DNA from: Diphasiastrum complanatum
Taxonomy: Eukaryota > Streptophyta > Lycopodiopsida > Lycopodiales > Lycopodiaceae
Assembly: GCA_029204225.1 (NCBI GenBank)
Contig: CM055101.1
Span: 60,395,340 to 60,459,339 of the forward strand
Direction: 5' to 3'
Length of the DNA: 64,000 nt
Below, in pieces: positions 1 to 11,059 of the stretch (its first letter is position 1; every line of letters begins with the position of its first letter). The position numbers and the translations under genes are program-made. Under the pieces are notes generated by a model, which was given only the letters and a program-made list of their open reading frames with translations, did no database searches and had not been told where the DNA came from.

Positions 1-307
1 ACAAACCATTCATAAAAATACCAAAGTACGCTATATTAGTATGAAATCATATGAGTCCACTACACGAGTGTAGTCGAAAATCAAAACCATCAAAAGACAA
101 CTTATATCCAGATTAGTCCTCCACACGCTCGTCATCAACATATCTTTCTCCTCTTAATGAAATTCATTGTATTATACTTGCAAGACAAAAAAAAATGCCC
201 TGCAGCTCTACTCAGTCTTGCCAATGCTGTCTATTTATACTGAAATAGGTTGACCATCAAAATGTAGGGTCAAATGAATAGACATCATTGGCAAGAATTT
301 TATTTTT
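1..307. other. No gene recognised
   Basis: AT-rich sequence without a convincing reading frame. The only open frame nearby, on minus at about 235-426, is made of homopolymer codons and runs into the hairpin array, so I do not treat it as coding. Confidence 0.6.
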
Positions 308-925
308 GGCCATGCAGCTTTGATCGTGGCGATTAAAGCTACATGGCCAAAAAAAAATGGCCAAATTTTTCTAAAAAACATAAATTTAAAAAAAAAAATT
401 AATGTTTTGGTCAAAAAAATGGCCAATTTTTTTTTAAATTTTATAAAAAAAAATTAAAATTTTTTGGCCATACAACTCTAGGAGGCCAATAAATGGCCAA
501 ATTTTTTTTTTTTTATAAAAAAAAATTAAAGTTTTTTTTTTTGGTTTTTGTTTTTGGCCATGCAGCCGGTGATTAGAGTTGGAGGGCCAAAAAAAATGGC
601 CAATTTTTTTCTTAATATTTAATATTTGATTTTTTTATTTTTAATTTGTTTTTATTCTATTTGTTTAAAAAAAAACTATAATTTATAATTTTTTAAAAAA
701 AAATATTAATTTTTTTTTGGCCATACAACTTTAATCCCCGTCGATTAGAACTAGAGGGCCAAAAGAATGGCCAATTTTTTTTTTTAAATTTAATTTAAAA
801 AAAAACAATTAATTTTGTTTTTTTTGTTTTTTTTTGTTTTTGGCCATGCAGCTCTAATCGCCGACGATTAGCGTTGGAGGGCAAAAAAAATGGCATCTTT
901 TTTGGCCATCAAGCTCTAATAAAAA
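308..925. repeat. Degenerate array of hairpin units in A/T homopolymer DNA
   Basis: Five related units begin near 308, 466, 556, 719 and 842. Each starts GGCCATGCAGCT or a close variant and ends with a near-complementary arm finishing in GGGCC or TGGCC. The clearest, 308-348, can pair 19 bases with about two mismatches. The unit at 842-882 carries TAATCG/CGATTA arms around CCGA. Runs of A and T lie between units, and short palindromes of the form TGGCC-A(n)-TGGCCA recur. It could be a decayed foldback or MITE cluster or a satellite. I see no coding content. Confidence 0.6.
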
Positions 926-1164
926 AAAAATTTATCCGACATAGAGTCAGTTGTAAAAAAAACTCGCAACTCAATTACTCGCAATTTGTCAAGCCCCCCT
1001 TAATTCATATGGTACTTTTTGTTGAAATCAGAACATGTAGCAGAGATCAAGCCATATTACACAAGAGAAATGGAGAGAAAACAATATACTTGTATTCAAT
1101 AATCTTACACCGTACAATGAGATAACAAGAAGATACGTGAGAGAGAGGAGCATGAGGTTATGCT

Positions 1165-2025
1165 TGTTGGAAAGAGGTGTATGAAAGATAGGTTGAACTT
1201 GAAAAGAAAAAAATTTGAATAAAAAGAATTCGAATGACAAGAAAGAAAACTTATCGTGCACAACGGAATAAACTATCTTCTTCTTTCTTTATGCATGACT
1301 ACGCCTATCAATTTCGAACAAAATAATAGTGATAGAAATCACGTTCGATCTTATAGTAACTAACTTTGAAATCATTAGTACTACAATGATTACCTAGCCA
1401 AACATTAAGCATCGAAACATTAGACAAATAATTAGGCCCGAAGAATTACAGAAACGTATACATTCTGAGATGAGGCTGAACGCAATAAGAAGATAGTATT
1501 GATTCAGTATGGATGCGAAACAAATGTAAATGAGTACAACAAGTTGCGGATCGAAGCCGCGTAGTCTAAGCTATCTCTGAACGGCTAAAATGTAAGTCTG
1601 AATTAAGCGCAACTACTTATAAGCAGTAAGTGACCATAGCAATCTCTAATCAACTCTAAAAGAACTGAGCTAGAATGCTCAAGGGTGTACAAGTTCGCAG
1701 GCTTGAGAGAGAGAGAGAGCTAACCATTCGATTCTCTTCTTGATCATAAGATGTTGAAATATGAATAGCTATTTATATTAAGCAATTAGGTCATCAAAAG
1801 CATCATCATAGTTGGCTGTGATGTGTCGGCATCCATCCAGTTAGGACTTCTCAAAAACTACTTGCTGATGGATTAATGCAAGTTGGTGAACGTAAACTGT
1901 CACTGTGAGCCGTTTCGAGTAGTTATGTAGACTGTGTAAAAACATGAAGAAAACTGTAGGTTTAGATAAAAGTTGGACGAAGATTAAAATGTCAATTAGT
2001 CGATTAGTGAGAGAATAATCCAACG
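1165..2025 (-). repeat. Diverged copia LTR related to C1/C2
   Basis: It begins TGTTGGAAAGAGG and ends near ATCCAACG. It aligns by eye with the C1 5' LTR (6395 onward) and the reversed C2 LTR, including the shared CATGACTACGCC block and the GATAGAAATCAC stretch. The lower similarity marks an older or sister-family LTR. No PBS is visible on its left side. Confidence 0.6.
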
Positions 2026-2097
2026 CTTCCCCTTAATCTGAATCCATGAATGCCTTGACCTTTAAACTTAGTTCTGCACACAACTTCCTATGTGCAT
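2026..2097 (-). other. Polypurine tract and 3' internal scrap next to the older LTR
   Basis: On minus it reads AAGGGGAAG just before the LTR start, the usual polypurine tract. The following bases resemble the C1 internal 3' end near 2766-2850. The segment stops where the truncated C1 3' LTR begins, so two related elements are joined here. Confidence 0.5.
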
Positions 2098-2275
2098 AGT
2101 GGATGAAACCACGTGTCCTACGAAACTTATCTCAATTTGTAAAAAGAGGATGAAACCTTAATCTTGACAAGAATGAAGAATCAATGCTCAGGCCATCTAC
2201 TTCGTCTACTTCTGTATCTGTCTCTTCACTCATCAACTTATTCACCCATTAATCTGAATACGCAAATGGTATCCA

Positions 2276-2335
<60 letters not shown>

Positions 2336-2765
2336 TATATTGCAGGTGTGCAAAATACAGTGGATGTGTTGTCTGTGAGAGATCGTGGGTGGCTGCAATC
2401 GTTGTCCAGTCTATTAACATAGCTGCATGGAGAAGCATGAAAAGGGTGCAACGTCACTCAGTGCTGAGGTGACCATTGGTGATGACGATACAAAAAGTGT
2501 GTCACTCTTACGAATAGCCTTAGGATTAGATTTACAGGGTGCCTTTGCTTTAGGGCACCTTTGGCATTCTGTAGGATAGTGTCCCCTTTTTGCCTGTCAC
2601 CATAACCTGTGTAAAAACACAGTGTCGCGATTCTTTTGCCTTTTTTTCGTCTGTGTGAATTTGCGTATAAATATGCAGGCTGCGTGACAACGTTAGTAAA
2701 TATGCAGCATGAATGGAGGCAGACTAAAATGGGATTTAAGGAAAGTAGAATGAATAAATCCAACA
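2098..2765 (-). repeat. C1 3' LTR, outer part missing
   Basis: It ends ATCCAACA directly before the polypurine tract. Most of it repeats 6890-7319 in the same orientation, and it extends about 150 bp further. A TA microsatellite lies inside it; the equivalent site in the other LTR has only a short TATATTACATTATATT stretch. Confidence 0.75.
2277..2332. repeat. (TA)n microsatellite, 56 bp
   Basis: Uninterrupted TA dinucleotides inside the C1 3' LTR. The open frames rich in Tyr-Ile across it are artefacts of the repeat. Confidence 0.95.
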
Positions 2766-2774
2766 CCCCCCCTT
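2766..2774 (-). promoter_or_regulatory. C1 polypurine tract
   Basis: On minus this is AAGGGGGGG, directly next to the TGTTGG start of the 3' LTR. It is the expected primer site for plus-strand DNA synthesis. Confidence 0.7.
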
Positions 2775-2784
2775 AATCTAAATT

Positions 2785-4126
2785 TGTGAATTCCTTGAGA
2801 CTGAGCAATGCACAAAATTTGTTGTGTGTATTAAACATAAGCGCTTTCGTGAAGATGTCTGCAACCATGTCCTACGTTCTGCAGTGCATTAAGCTCACCT
2901 CTCTGTCGAGAACCTTGCCCCTGATGTAGTGATATCTAATCTCAATGTGCTTACTTCTAGAATGAAATCTAGGGTTGGCCGATAAGGCAATTGCACTTTG
3001 GTTGTCACAAAACAAAATTGTAGGGCTGTACTGATACAGATTGATGTCTGACAGCAAATTTCTCAACCAAAAGTACGCTTCCTTAATAGATTGAGAAGCA
3101 GTAATATATCTGCTTCAGTAGAAGAAGTGCGATAGAGGTTTGCTTACGACTGTTCCACGAAATAGGACCGCCGTTGAAGAAGAATGTAAATCCAGATGTG
3201 GACTTACGATTGTCTGCATCTCCTCCCCAGCTTGCATCAGAATAACCACTGAGCTGATGAAGATTGTTGTTGCTGACATCTCCATAGCAAATGCATTGGT
3301 CCATGGTAGGTCGAATATACCTCATGACTCGAATAAGATCCTTTTAATGGGTAATGCTAGGATTAGCCATGTATTGGCTGAGTGAGCTAACAACAAAAGA
3401 GATATCCTGTCTTGTATAGACCATTGCGTACATGAGAGATCTTAGTATCGATCAATACAAATACTCTCTCATTTGCTCATCTTCCTGCTTGGTCTGGGGA
3501 CTTTGGTCCTTTGACAAATGCAGGCCTGGATCCATTGGTGAGTGAGCTAATTTACAATTCTTCAAATTGTATTTGTTAAAACATTATGAAGATACCTTCG
3601 TTGAGTGATGTGAATCAGTCAATTTGCTCTGTTTCTGTAGATTTGAATTCCCAAACAGAAGTGAGCTTCGCCCAGATCAATCATGTCGAATTCTGAGAAT
3701 AGCATCTGTTTCGAATACTTAACCATATTGGTATTGTTGCTGAAGAGCAATGTATCATCCATGTACAAGGTGATGATAATTAAGGATTGTTGAACTAACT
3801 TCGAATAAACGTTGCAATCAACAGTGCTTGGTTTAAATCCTTGTTCAATGAGAAATGTATTGATCCTCTGAAACCAATCCCTGGGAGACTGTTTCAAGTC
3901 GTACAGTGCTTTGTGGAGTTTATAGACATGATTCTTCATGCCTTTCAGAACGTATCCTTTGGGCTGGATCATGTGGATCTTCTTGTATAACTCCATTCAG
4001 ATAGGTTGTTTGTACATCAAGTTGATGTACTTCGAGGTCGACAGCTACAACATAATACAAGAGCATTCAGATCAACGAATGTTTGACGACTGGACTAAAA
4101 GTCTCATTGTAGTCGACATTTGGGAT
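2785..4126 (-). pseudogene. C1 reverse transcriptase-RNase H, decayed
   Basis: RT is recognised at 3619-3996 by LHKALYDLKQSPRDW, the catalytic loop YMDDTLLFS (usual copia loop YVDD) and DLGEAHFCLGIQI. RNase H follows at 3083-3325 (GYSDASWGGDADNRKSTSG, PISWNSRKQ) and 2872-3066 (LFCDNQSAIALSANP, HIEIRYHYIRGKVL). After an in-frame TAG the same frame continues with VADIFTKAL, the usual copia C-terminus. The N-terminal RT part at 4000-4126 and the stretch 3326-3618 are split by stops and frame changes. It cannot make a functional enzyme. Confidence 0.8.
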
Positions 4127-4940
4127 CTAGGTGTACAACTTGTAAGTGTTATCAGAGGAAGTATATCCGATCAGGATGGTCTTGAGACCTTGGAAGTCCA
4201 ATTTCTTCCTTGTGTCCTTTGGGATCTGCACATAGGCAATGCACCCAAACACTCTTAGGTTCTTCAAAGAAGGCTTAGACCCTGTCCACACCTCGTGGAG
4301 TGTCTTGTCTAAGAGGGCCTTGGTCGAACATCTGTTGTGGAGGTAAGTTGTAGTGGAGACAACTTCAGCCCAGAATCTCTTGGGCAATGATGCATGCGAT
4401 AGCATATACTTAGCGGATTCGACCAAAGTACGATTCTTCCTCTCAGCTAAGCCATTAGACTGAGGACTGTAAGGAGTGATGAATTGTTGTTCAATGCCTT
4501 GGCTTTGGCATTACTCCTTAAATTCGACAAAGATATATTCTCCATCGTTGTCTAACCTTAGGGCCTTGATCGTCCTTCCAGTCTCCTTTTCTGCATGCTC
4601 CTTGAAGATTCCGAAGCAGTTGAAGGCCTCTGATTTCTTCTTTATGAAATACACCATCGTTCTTCCGGAGAATTCGTCAACAAAGGTTATAAAATACTTG
4701 GCATCCTTCAGCGAAGGATTTTTTTGTGGGCCACAATATCTGAATGTACAACATCTAGCAATCCTCTAGCAATATGCTGATGGCTTGACTTAAATGGTTT
4801 CCTAGTCTATTTACCAACTAGACAGTCTTGACAGACAAGTAACTCGACTTTTTCACAAGGATAGTTGAGATCAAGAACAATAGAATGTCTAGACATTCGT
4901 TGTACAACATCATGATTTAACTGACCAAGTCTATAATTGC
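4127..4940 (-). pseudogene. C1 integrase, decayed
   Basis: The C-terminal half is open at 4127-4426, with AKYMLSHASLPKRFWAE, LHNRCSTKAL and LRVFGCIAYV, all typical of the end of copia integrase. The core and the N-terminal HHCC region at 4430-4940 match the open C2 integrase but are interrupted by stops in every frame. The integrase would join element DNA to the chromosome; here it is dead. Confidence 0.75.
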
Positions 4941-4950
4941 AAAGTAAACC

Positions 4951-5720
4951 TTAATTTGAATGAATTGAAGTACTGAGAGCCTGACTAGAGGCAGAAAAGC
5001 AATGACTCAATTTATACAAGTATCCATGTCTCTTTCCGAGTGTTAGGATCTTGCCTGTCCTATCAACTACTTTACATTGATCACATTTGAATTCTACTAT
5101 GTGTCCTAGATCTGTGATTTTGCTTACAAAGAGAAGATTTGTAGATAACTTTGGTACATACAGGACTTTAGAGAGTAGCTTAGACTGATCATTTGGAAAG
5201 CATAATCTTAAAGTGCCTTCACCTTTAATAGCTTGTGTGCTATTGTCGCCAAGGTGAACGAATTTTTGAGTACTGTAAGGTTTATAGGACTCGAAACAGC
5301 CAATGAGACTAGTCATGTGCTGAGTGGCTCCGGAATCCAGGAACCAAGAACTATCGCCAGATGCTCCTTGATGATTGGTCATGAAGGCATTATGATTCGC
5401 TTCTTGAATAGGCTGTGAAGCTTTTGCAGCTGCATTCGCCACTTGATTTGACTGCCCTTTGCTGTTGTTCTTCGCTTGAAGTATGCGACAGTCTTGTATT
5501 TCGTGGTTGTTTCGTTTGCAATATCTGCAGAACAACTTCTTCTTTGTTTGTGGATTCTACTATTCCTTGTGCTAAGCTGGTTTCTGGTCTGGATTTGATT
5601 GCTTCAGGCCTTTCTTCTTCTGCTGCTTTGTCGTGCTCATGTTGGTGTACAAGGCGTGAGAATCAGCTAAGGAACTTGAGGCTTCGTTCCTTCACGTGTC
5701 TTCCTGCAACAACATAGTAA
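4951..5720 (-). pseudogene. C1 nucleocapsid zinc knuckle and aspartic protease
   Basis: An open frame at 4951-5535 contains the CCHC knuckle CRYCKRNNHEIQDC and the protease active site WFLDSGATQHMT, followed by VLYVPKLSTNLLFVSKI. Both keep their key residues, unlike the C2 copy. The frame leading in from gag carries stops, including a TGA shared with C2. The protein would package RNA and cleave the polyprotein. Confidence 0.75.
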
Positions 5721-5739
5721 GGACTCTCGAAAGAGTCAA

Positions 5740-6255
5740 TTATGGATGAGTCATGATGATCATCACCCAACTGTCGTAAGAACTTGGCAAGCTTGTAAGC
5801 AGTTGCATCACTGCGTCTTGATCATCTATGACAGATTCGACAGTGGCCATTTGTCTTAGCAGGTTCTTGAATTGATTAATGTGATTCTGCAGAGTATCAC
5901 CATTCGTCATCTTGAGGGAGTAGAATTTTTTCCTGAAATGTAGCTTGGAAGCTATATCTCGCACTTCGTATAGTGTGCCCAAGATGTCCCAGACTTCTTT
6001 CGATGTCTGAGCCTCAGATACATGGCCAATCTGGGTATCCGTGATGTTGAGGATGATCAGTGCGAAAGCTTTTTCATCCTTTAGTTTCCATCTGGCGATT
6101 GTCATGTTGTCTGCTTCGGGTTTCCCTTCTACACCCGTAACAACGTCGTATAATTCTTTTGTCATTAGCACAGTTTTCATCTTAAATTTCCATAGATGGT
6201 AATTGACTCCATCAAGCTTGTTCGTGATAGGCCTGGCTTTCCCTTGGAAATCCAT
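5740..6255 (-). pseudogene. C1 gag (UBN2-type)
   Basis: 171 codons from ATG at 6255. Recognised by NYHLWKFKMKTVL near the N-terminus, then EAQTSKEVWDILGTLYE and LTSLPSSYDSW, the usual order in the gag polypeptide of plant copia elements. It would form the capsid. The frame ends at a TAA where the C2 copy reads lysine, and a second stop follows before the zinc knuckle. The start lies about 130 bp inside the PBS, a normal leader. Confidence 0.8.
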
Positions 6256-6382
6256 GTGGAAGAGTTAGTCTAAATAATAGGAGAAACTATCAGTGACTTA
6301 AGTATGAAAATCTGATACTAAAAAATATAGAACAAGAAAACAATCACTCTATAGTGTGGAAGTTTATTAAGCTATGAAAATA

Positions 6383-6394
6383 GCTCTGATACCA
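6383..6394 (-). promoter_or_regulatory. C1 primer-binding site
   Basis: The minus strand reads TGGTATCAGAGC, a perfect 12-base complement of the plant initiator tRNA-Met 3' end, directly next to the LTR end CCAACA. Confidence 0.9.
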
Positions 6395-7319
6395 TGTTGG
6401 AGAGAGACGGGAGATGAATGATGAACACGAACGAGACACGAACTTGAACAAGAAACGAACGAGAAACGAACTCGAACAGAAAAAGTTCGTGCGTAGCGGA
6501 ACGAGCGATACGACTCTCTCCGTAAGCATGACTACGCCAATCAGAATGAGCAGAACTTCATTGATGGAAATCATGGTCATTCTAGATTATGCAGCCAAGC
6601 ATTAATAGATGAAACACCAGAAGAATAATTTGTCGCAAATAGCAAGACAAATTATATGTCGTGAATGATTCGTGAAGAGCTAGACTGTGCTTGACTGGTG
6701 ATTAGTCGTGAATGATTCGCGAAAGAGCAGACTAAATGTTAGTCATCTATTACCAAAAAGAACAACTAGACAGATCAGACAAAATGAAGAATAAGCATAG
6801 CAATATTAATACCCGGGATCTGAACGCAGAACAAAGAGCTGTATCAGATTAAGTATATCATGTATACATGTCAATAATGTAGTAGAACAAAACCGCGTGC
6901 CCTACAAAACTTATTTCAATCTGTAAAAAGGGGATGAAACCTTAATTCTGACAAGAATGAAGAATCAATGCTCAGGGCTTCTACTTCGTCTACTTCTGTA
7001 TATGTGTCTTCACTCATCAACTTATTCACCCATTAACCTGAATATGCAAATGGTATCCAGTATATATTACATTATATTATAGGTGTGCAGATGTGGAAAG
7101 TTCAATGGATGTGCTGTCTATAAGAGATCATGGGTGGCCGCAGTCATTGTCCAGTCTATTAGCGCAGCTGCATGGGAGAAGCGTGAAAAGGGTGCGACGT
7201 CAGTCAGTGCTAAGGTGACTGTTGGTAATGACGATGCAAAAAGTGCGTCACTCTTACAAATAGCCTTATGATTAAATTTACAGGGTACCTTTGCTTTTAG
7301 GACACATTTGGCATTCTGT
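6395..7319 (-). repeat. C1 5' LTR, truncated
   Basis: It starts TGTTGGAGAGAGACGG on plus beside the PBS and matches the reversed C2 LTR along its length. It stops at GGCATTCTGT, about 150 bp short of the complete family LTR, where gypsy sequence begins. Confidence 0.8.
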
Positions 7320-8290
7320 TGTGGCTTCAGGGGACATGAGGTGTGCAAATAAGGAATTGGTGGCACATCATGGAGGAGTTCATCATCGATTTGAAAAATT
7401 GTTTCTTCCTCACATAGGTCCCACATATAATTGGGTCATTTGACATGGTATACTTTAGTATCAGGTTTTTCGACTGTAACCTTGGCAACTAGTTTCACCT
7501 TGGATGAATGCTGCGAGAAAGCTTTGAGTGGAAGTGCCTCCATGTAGTTTAGGATTTGAATGTCGCAAATGTCCAAATTGTCTGGGCAATAATGAATTCG
7601 TAAGAAATTTTTGTCATGTACAAATAAATCTTTTGATTCATCAGTAGGTAGCCATGCAACATTTAACAATAAGAATATCAATAAAATTGATATTAATGAT
7701 AGGGGTGTGTAGATCAAGTGGTTTCATTATCATCCAGGGGGTATAGGAACAATCAGCCTGATTTTGAGCACAATAATTAGCATTCACACAATCAAGTGTA
7801 GCCAAATTGTGGCTTCAATTTATGATATCAGTGGATTCAACACAATGACCTTTCTCTTGGGTGGATTGGTATGGCTCAAACACGAAATTGGTAGTAGATA
7901 AATCAGTGTAGTGGAAGCGTGCGGGTTTGAGTTTTCTAGATGAATCAATGGTAATGGAACTATCTCTATTACCAAAGGTGACTTGGCCTTTGCTCTAGTC
8001 GTGAATGACTTAGATTGGTGAGCCATGGGCGACCAAGTAGTAACTTATAGGAGTATTCATTATTAGGAATATAGAGTATGACCAAGTCTATGAAATAGTT
8101 CAGGCCTCCTAGTTTGATCAAAATTTGTGGGAGGAATCCTGTAGGTCGGACCACACTTTGATCAGCCATCCTAAGTTGACAAGTGGGTTTGGTGAGTTTG
8201 TCTCTCAAGTTCCATTCCAACATGAGAGATGTGGATATGATGTTGACACCTGAGCCACCATCTAATACAACTAATACTTCTCGAGATTGG
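7320..8290 (-). pseudogene. Ty3/gypsy protease region fragment
   Basis: Read on minus, the region near 8225-8290 contains VVLDGGSGVNIISTSLM, an aspartic protease active site (D-G-G in place of D-T/S-G). The open frame 7969-8223 continues with TCQLRMADQSVVRPTG and LLLGRPWL, the end of the retropepsin fold. Frames at 7820-8026 and 7436-7717 would be the linker towards reverse transcriptase; I do not recognise domains in them. Gag and RT are missing, so this is a scrap. The direction agrees with gypsy fragment G1 at 21260-21963, which carries the same protease end. Confidence 0.65.
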
Positions 8291-8370
8291 TGATGAGTAG
8301 CTGGAATTTTGATGTTGCCCCTTTCACTGAGCAGATTGGTGAGGTGTAATGGTGGAAGTTACCTGTTTAT

Positions 8371-8640
8371 GGATATCCAGTCTGGCGTGGAGCCAGGTTG
8401 GCTTCCAGCGCTCGTGACAAAGCTTTGGGTTGGTTAAGTCTGATGTAAGTCACACGACTTGCTTGGAATGGATGTTACTCGTTTGTACCAAAGCCTCGAG
8501 TTAGTTAAGTTTGATGTATGTCATGGGGCTTGCTTGGAGGGAAGTCACCTACATCGGGACCCCCGATCTGGCATGGCGCCAGGTTGGATCTCAATGTTGG
8601 TTTCCGAACTTCAAGTTGGTTAAGTCTGATCGTTGTTGGC
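8371..8640. repeat. Imperfect duplication with TCTGGC..GGAGCCAGG motifs
   Basis: Two units begin near 8371 and 8562. Each contains CTGGCGTGGAGCCAGGTTGG or a close form and ends with GTTGGTTAAGTCTGAT. A third partial GTTAGTTAAGTTTGATGTA sits between. The inverted CTGGC/GCCAG parts could pair. The open frames over it look accidental. Confidence 0.5.
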
Positions 8641-9341
8641 GAGTTGGCTGTTTGTATGTCAAGTGGGTCTGGATGGCAAGAGTTGAAGACTGGGAAGCTA
8701 AGTCGTGGTTTCCGGCTCCCTTTTGGATGCCTGCGCTATTGGGGACAAATGGCAAAGAGGGCTTGAAAGGCATGAAGAGTGGCAAGATGACATTGTGAAG
8801 GGGATCCATTGGATTTTCCTATAAGAATGAGCCAACTCCTTGTATTTCACATGTTAGTATTTCTAGAAGTTAGTATATTTGAGAGCTAGTACTTTTGGGA
8901 GTTGTTAATTTGTGAGTTGTCAATTTTGAGAGCTTGCTTGTTTGAGAGAGCTTGTTGTTTGGTTTTATTTTGGGTCTAAACGTTGCTTAATGCTAGTGCC
9001 TTGTAATTAGTTGCTTGATGTTAGTAACTCCATAGTTATTAATGAGTGATGCTTGTTTCTTGGAGATTATTTGTTGGATGAGTGCTAGTTGAAGGCTGAT
9101 GCCTAATGTTAGTGTGGTGATGAGGGTTTGATCCAAAGTTTGCATGGTGTTGAGATTGCAATGGTGTGATTGAATGGGTTTGATATTTGGTTGAGGATAT
9201 GAGTGATGAGTGTGGCTTGATTCTTGTGAGAGTGTTTTAGAATTTGTGAGGATGATTACTTTTCGGATTCATTGAGTGGATGTGATTTGTCTTTCCTTTG
9301 TCATTAGGAATTCATTATGGCTTCTAAAATGAGCTTGTAGT
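8641..9341. other. G/T-rich stretch, no gene recognised
   Basis: The plus strand from about 8830 is rich in G and T and poor in C, with recurring GAGAGCTTG, GTTAGT and GATGAG words. No domain is recognisable in any frame. It may be the untranslated leader or LTR of a gypsy element. Confidence 0.5.
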
Positions 9342-9452
9342 AGATGACTTGTTGTGTGTGGAGTAGTGGGTTGTTGTGTGTGGAGTAATGAGTTGTTATT
9401 AATGGGTTGTGTGGAGTAATGGGTTGTTGTGTGCGGAGTAATGCGCTGTTAG
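9342..9452. repeat. Minisatellite of GGAGTAATGGGTTGTTGTGT units
   Basis: About four imperfect copies of a 20-25 bp unit (GGAGTAGTGGG, GGAGTAATGAG, GGAGTAATGGG, GGAGTAATGCG, each followed by TTGTT or a relative) lie head to tail. Confidence 0.7.
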
Positions 9453-9894
9453 TAAGCATCATGAATGCTTGATATGCAAGGGTGAAAGAGGTTGCTTGCA
9501 TGATTTCACTTGTGGGATGTTGGGTGATTAATGATTGCTTGTACCATCATGCATGCTCATTCTTGGTGATTGACTGGTTGCTGATTTTTTTAGCCATTAC
9601 ATCTTTTTGGCCCTTTTCTTTTTGTTATAGATTTTCAGTTCAGTTTTCTCTCAACTAAACCGTTAACTTTTCAATCGCACCGTTCATATTGTAGAAAATT
9701 TAATTTTCTTTATTTTCTTGTGTCACACCAACTCGATCTGAGATGCACAGTGGAAAAAACTACATCAACTTGTCTGGCTCGGATTTTATGCTACAAAAGT
9801 TGATGTCATAAAGAGCAATGGGCCTCAAGAGGAGGCATTCATGACTAGAGTATCCACACATAATAGCTACCTCATGACAATTTGAGGTATGATT
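9453..9894. other. No gene recognised
   Basis: A transition from G/T-rich DNA to gypsy-derived sequence. I see no usable frame. The last part leads into the plus-strand gypsy integrase. Confidence 0.4.
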
Positions 9895-10708
9895 CAACTT
9901 TGTGGATTTGTTGTAAGGAAAGGCTGCAGGACCATTGACGAAGAAGCAAGCAAAGCAACATTACAATACGGTCCTAAAATGAGAAAAATCATCTCAAAAG
10001 GTTGATTCTAGAATGTACCACTTTTATTGAATAAAGGATGTCCTATCGAGATCATAAGTGGTCGCGAAACACACTTTGTGAATGAAATGATAAAGTGTCT
10101 GTTGGAAGATTTTTTTCTTATTCATCGGTTTAGTACTCTGTATTATCCGAGGGGTAATGGCCAAGCTGAATCTTCCAATAAGAATCTCCGCAATACTATG
10201 AAAAAAACGGTTGAAGCAAGTCATTCTGATTGGGAACATAAATTGCATGTAGCATTATGGACATTCAGAACAGCTTGGTATGAATCAAACACCATTCCAG
10301 CTTGTCTTTGGTCAAGATGCAGTTATGCCGATTAAATTCTTGATACCATCCTTATGCATAGTGGCAACGGAACGGTTGGATGATGCAAAATTTTTACAAA
10401 TGTGTCATGAGGCTTTACAAAAATTTTGTGAAACCAGACTGATGGTAGTTCACGCATTAGCAGCAGATAAAGTCTGCCACAAGGCATGCTTTCAATCACC
10501 AATTACACAAAAAAGATTTGAAGAAAGGATATCTATCATTATGTATAAAAAAAAACTGATCAAAGACAAACTGAAATTATAGGTGAAGGACCGTACAAGA
10601 TAAAAGAGATATTAAACTATGGAGCAATTATTTTAGAACACTTGGATGGAAAACGATTTGATAATCTGGTGCTTGATAGGCGACTATGCAAGTTCTGGTA
10701 GCCAGTTC
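9895..10708 (+). pseudogene. Ty3/gypsy integrase C-terminal half, plus strand
   Basis: The frame reads CRTIDEEASKATLQYGP, then KGCPIEIISGRETHFVNEM, YYPRGNGQAESSNKNLRNTM, HVALWTFRTAW and, after a frame change, TPFQLVFGQDAVMP. It ends near 10708 with GAIILEHLDGKRFDNLVL. The second catalytic Asp expected in ISDRGTHF is Gly here (ISGRETHF), while the Glu in NGQAE is kept. Stops near 10000 and a frameshift near 10280 also inactivate it. The same sequence occurs reversed in G1, where C4 interrupts it. Confidence 0.75.
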
Positions 10709-11059
10709 AACTAGCATGATCCAATACCTTATCAGTTTTACGTTTGTTGTTTTACAATTTCTTTGTTTTTCACTACTTGGTTGATTTTCTTTGAAAAAGA
10801 CAGTAAAAAAAAGAAAAAGAAAAAAAGAATGATGAGCAAATGTCAAAAATGTCATCAGATCAGAAAAAGTTGAAGGAAATTTTTTTCAGAATTCAATTCT
10901 TATGCATACAGTATTAGAAACCTCCATTGAGTTGCCAGATCACACATCCATCTAAAATTTAGCTATACTGAGTTGGGCGAAGGTTCTCTAGCAGAGTTAC
11001 TACTTGTTTTGAAGTTAGCAGTTGACCATTTTGAGAACCTTGGCTTTTGGGACTGGGAT
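10709..11059. other. No gene recognised
   Basis: Downstream untranslated sequence of the gypsy fragment, with a purine-rich A/G stretch at about 10796-10830. No domain is seen. Confidence 0.4.

Larger units (their letters stand above)
2098..7319 (-). mobile_element. Ty1/copia element C1, truncated at both outer LTR edges
   Basis: The order on minus is 5' LTR (6395-7319), tRNA-Met PBS, gag, zinc knuckle and protease, integrase, reverse transcriptase, RNase H, polypurine tract and 3' LTR (2098-2765). Protease and integrase before RT is copia order. The left LTR lacks its outer part of about 495 bp and the right LTR its last 150 bp or so, judged against the complete 1080-bp C2 LTR. Gag matches C2 gag at roughly 87 percent of residues by eye. 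Stops and frameshifts throughout pol make it non-autonomous. Confidence 0.85.

Noticed and set aside
235..426. 63-codon minus-strand ORF rich in Phe and Lys
   Set aside because: Arises from A/T homopolymers in the hairpin array.
2164..2472. Tyr-Ile repeat ORFs on both strands
   Set aside because: TA microsatellite inside the C1 LTR.
8511..8798. Two overlapping plus-strand ORFs of 82 and 95 codons with many Trp
   Set aside because: They lie in a duplicated G-rich repeat and share no known domain; probably chance open frames.
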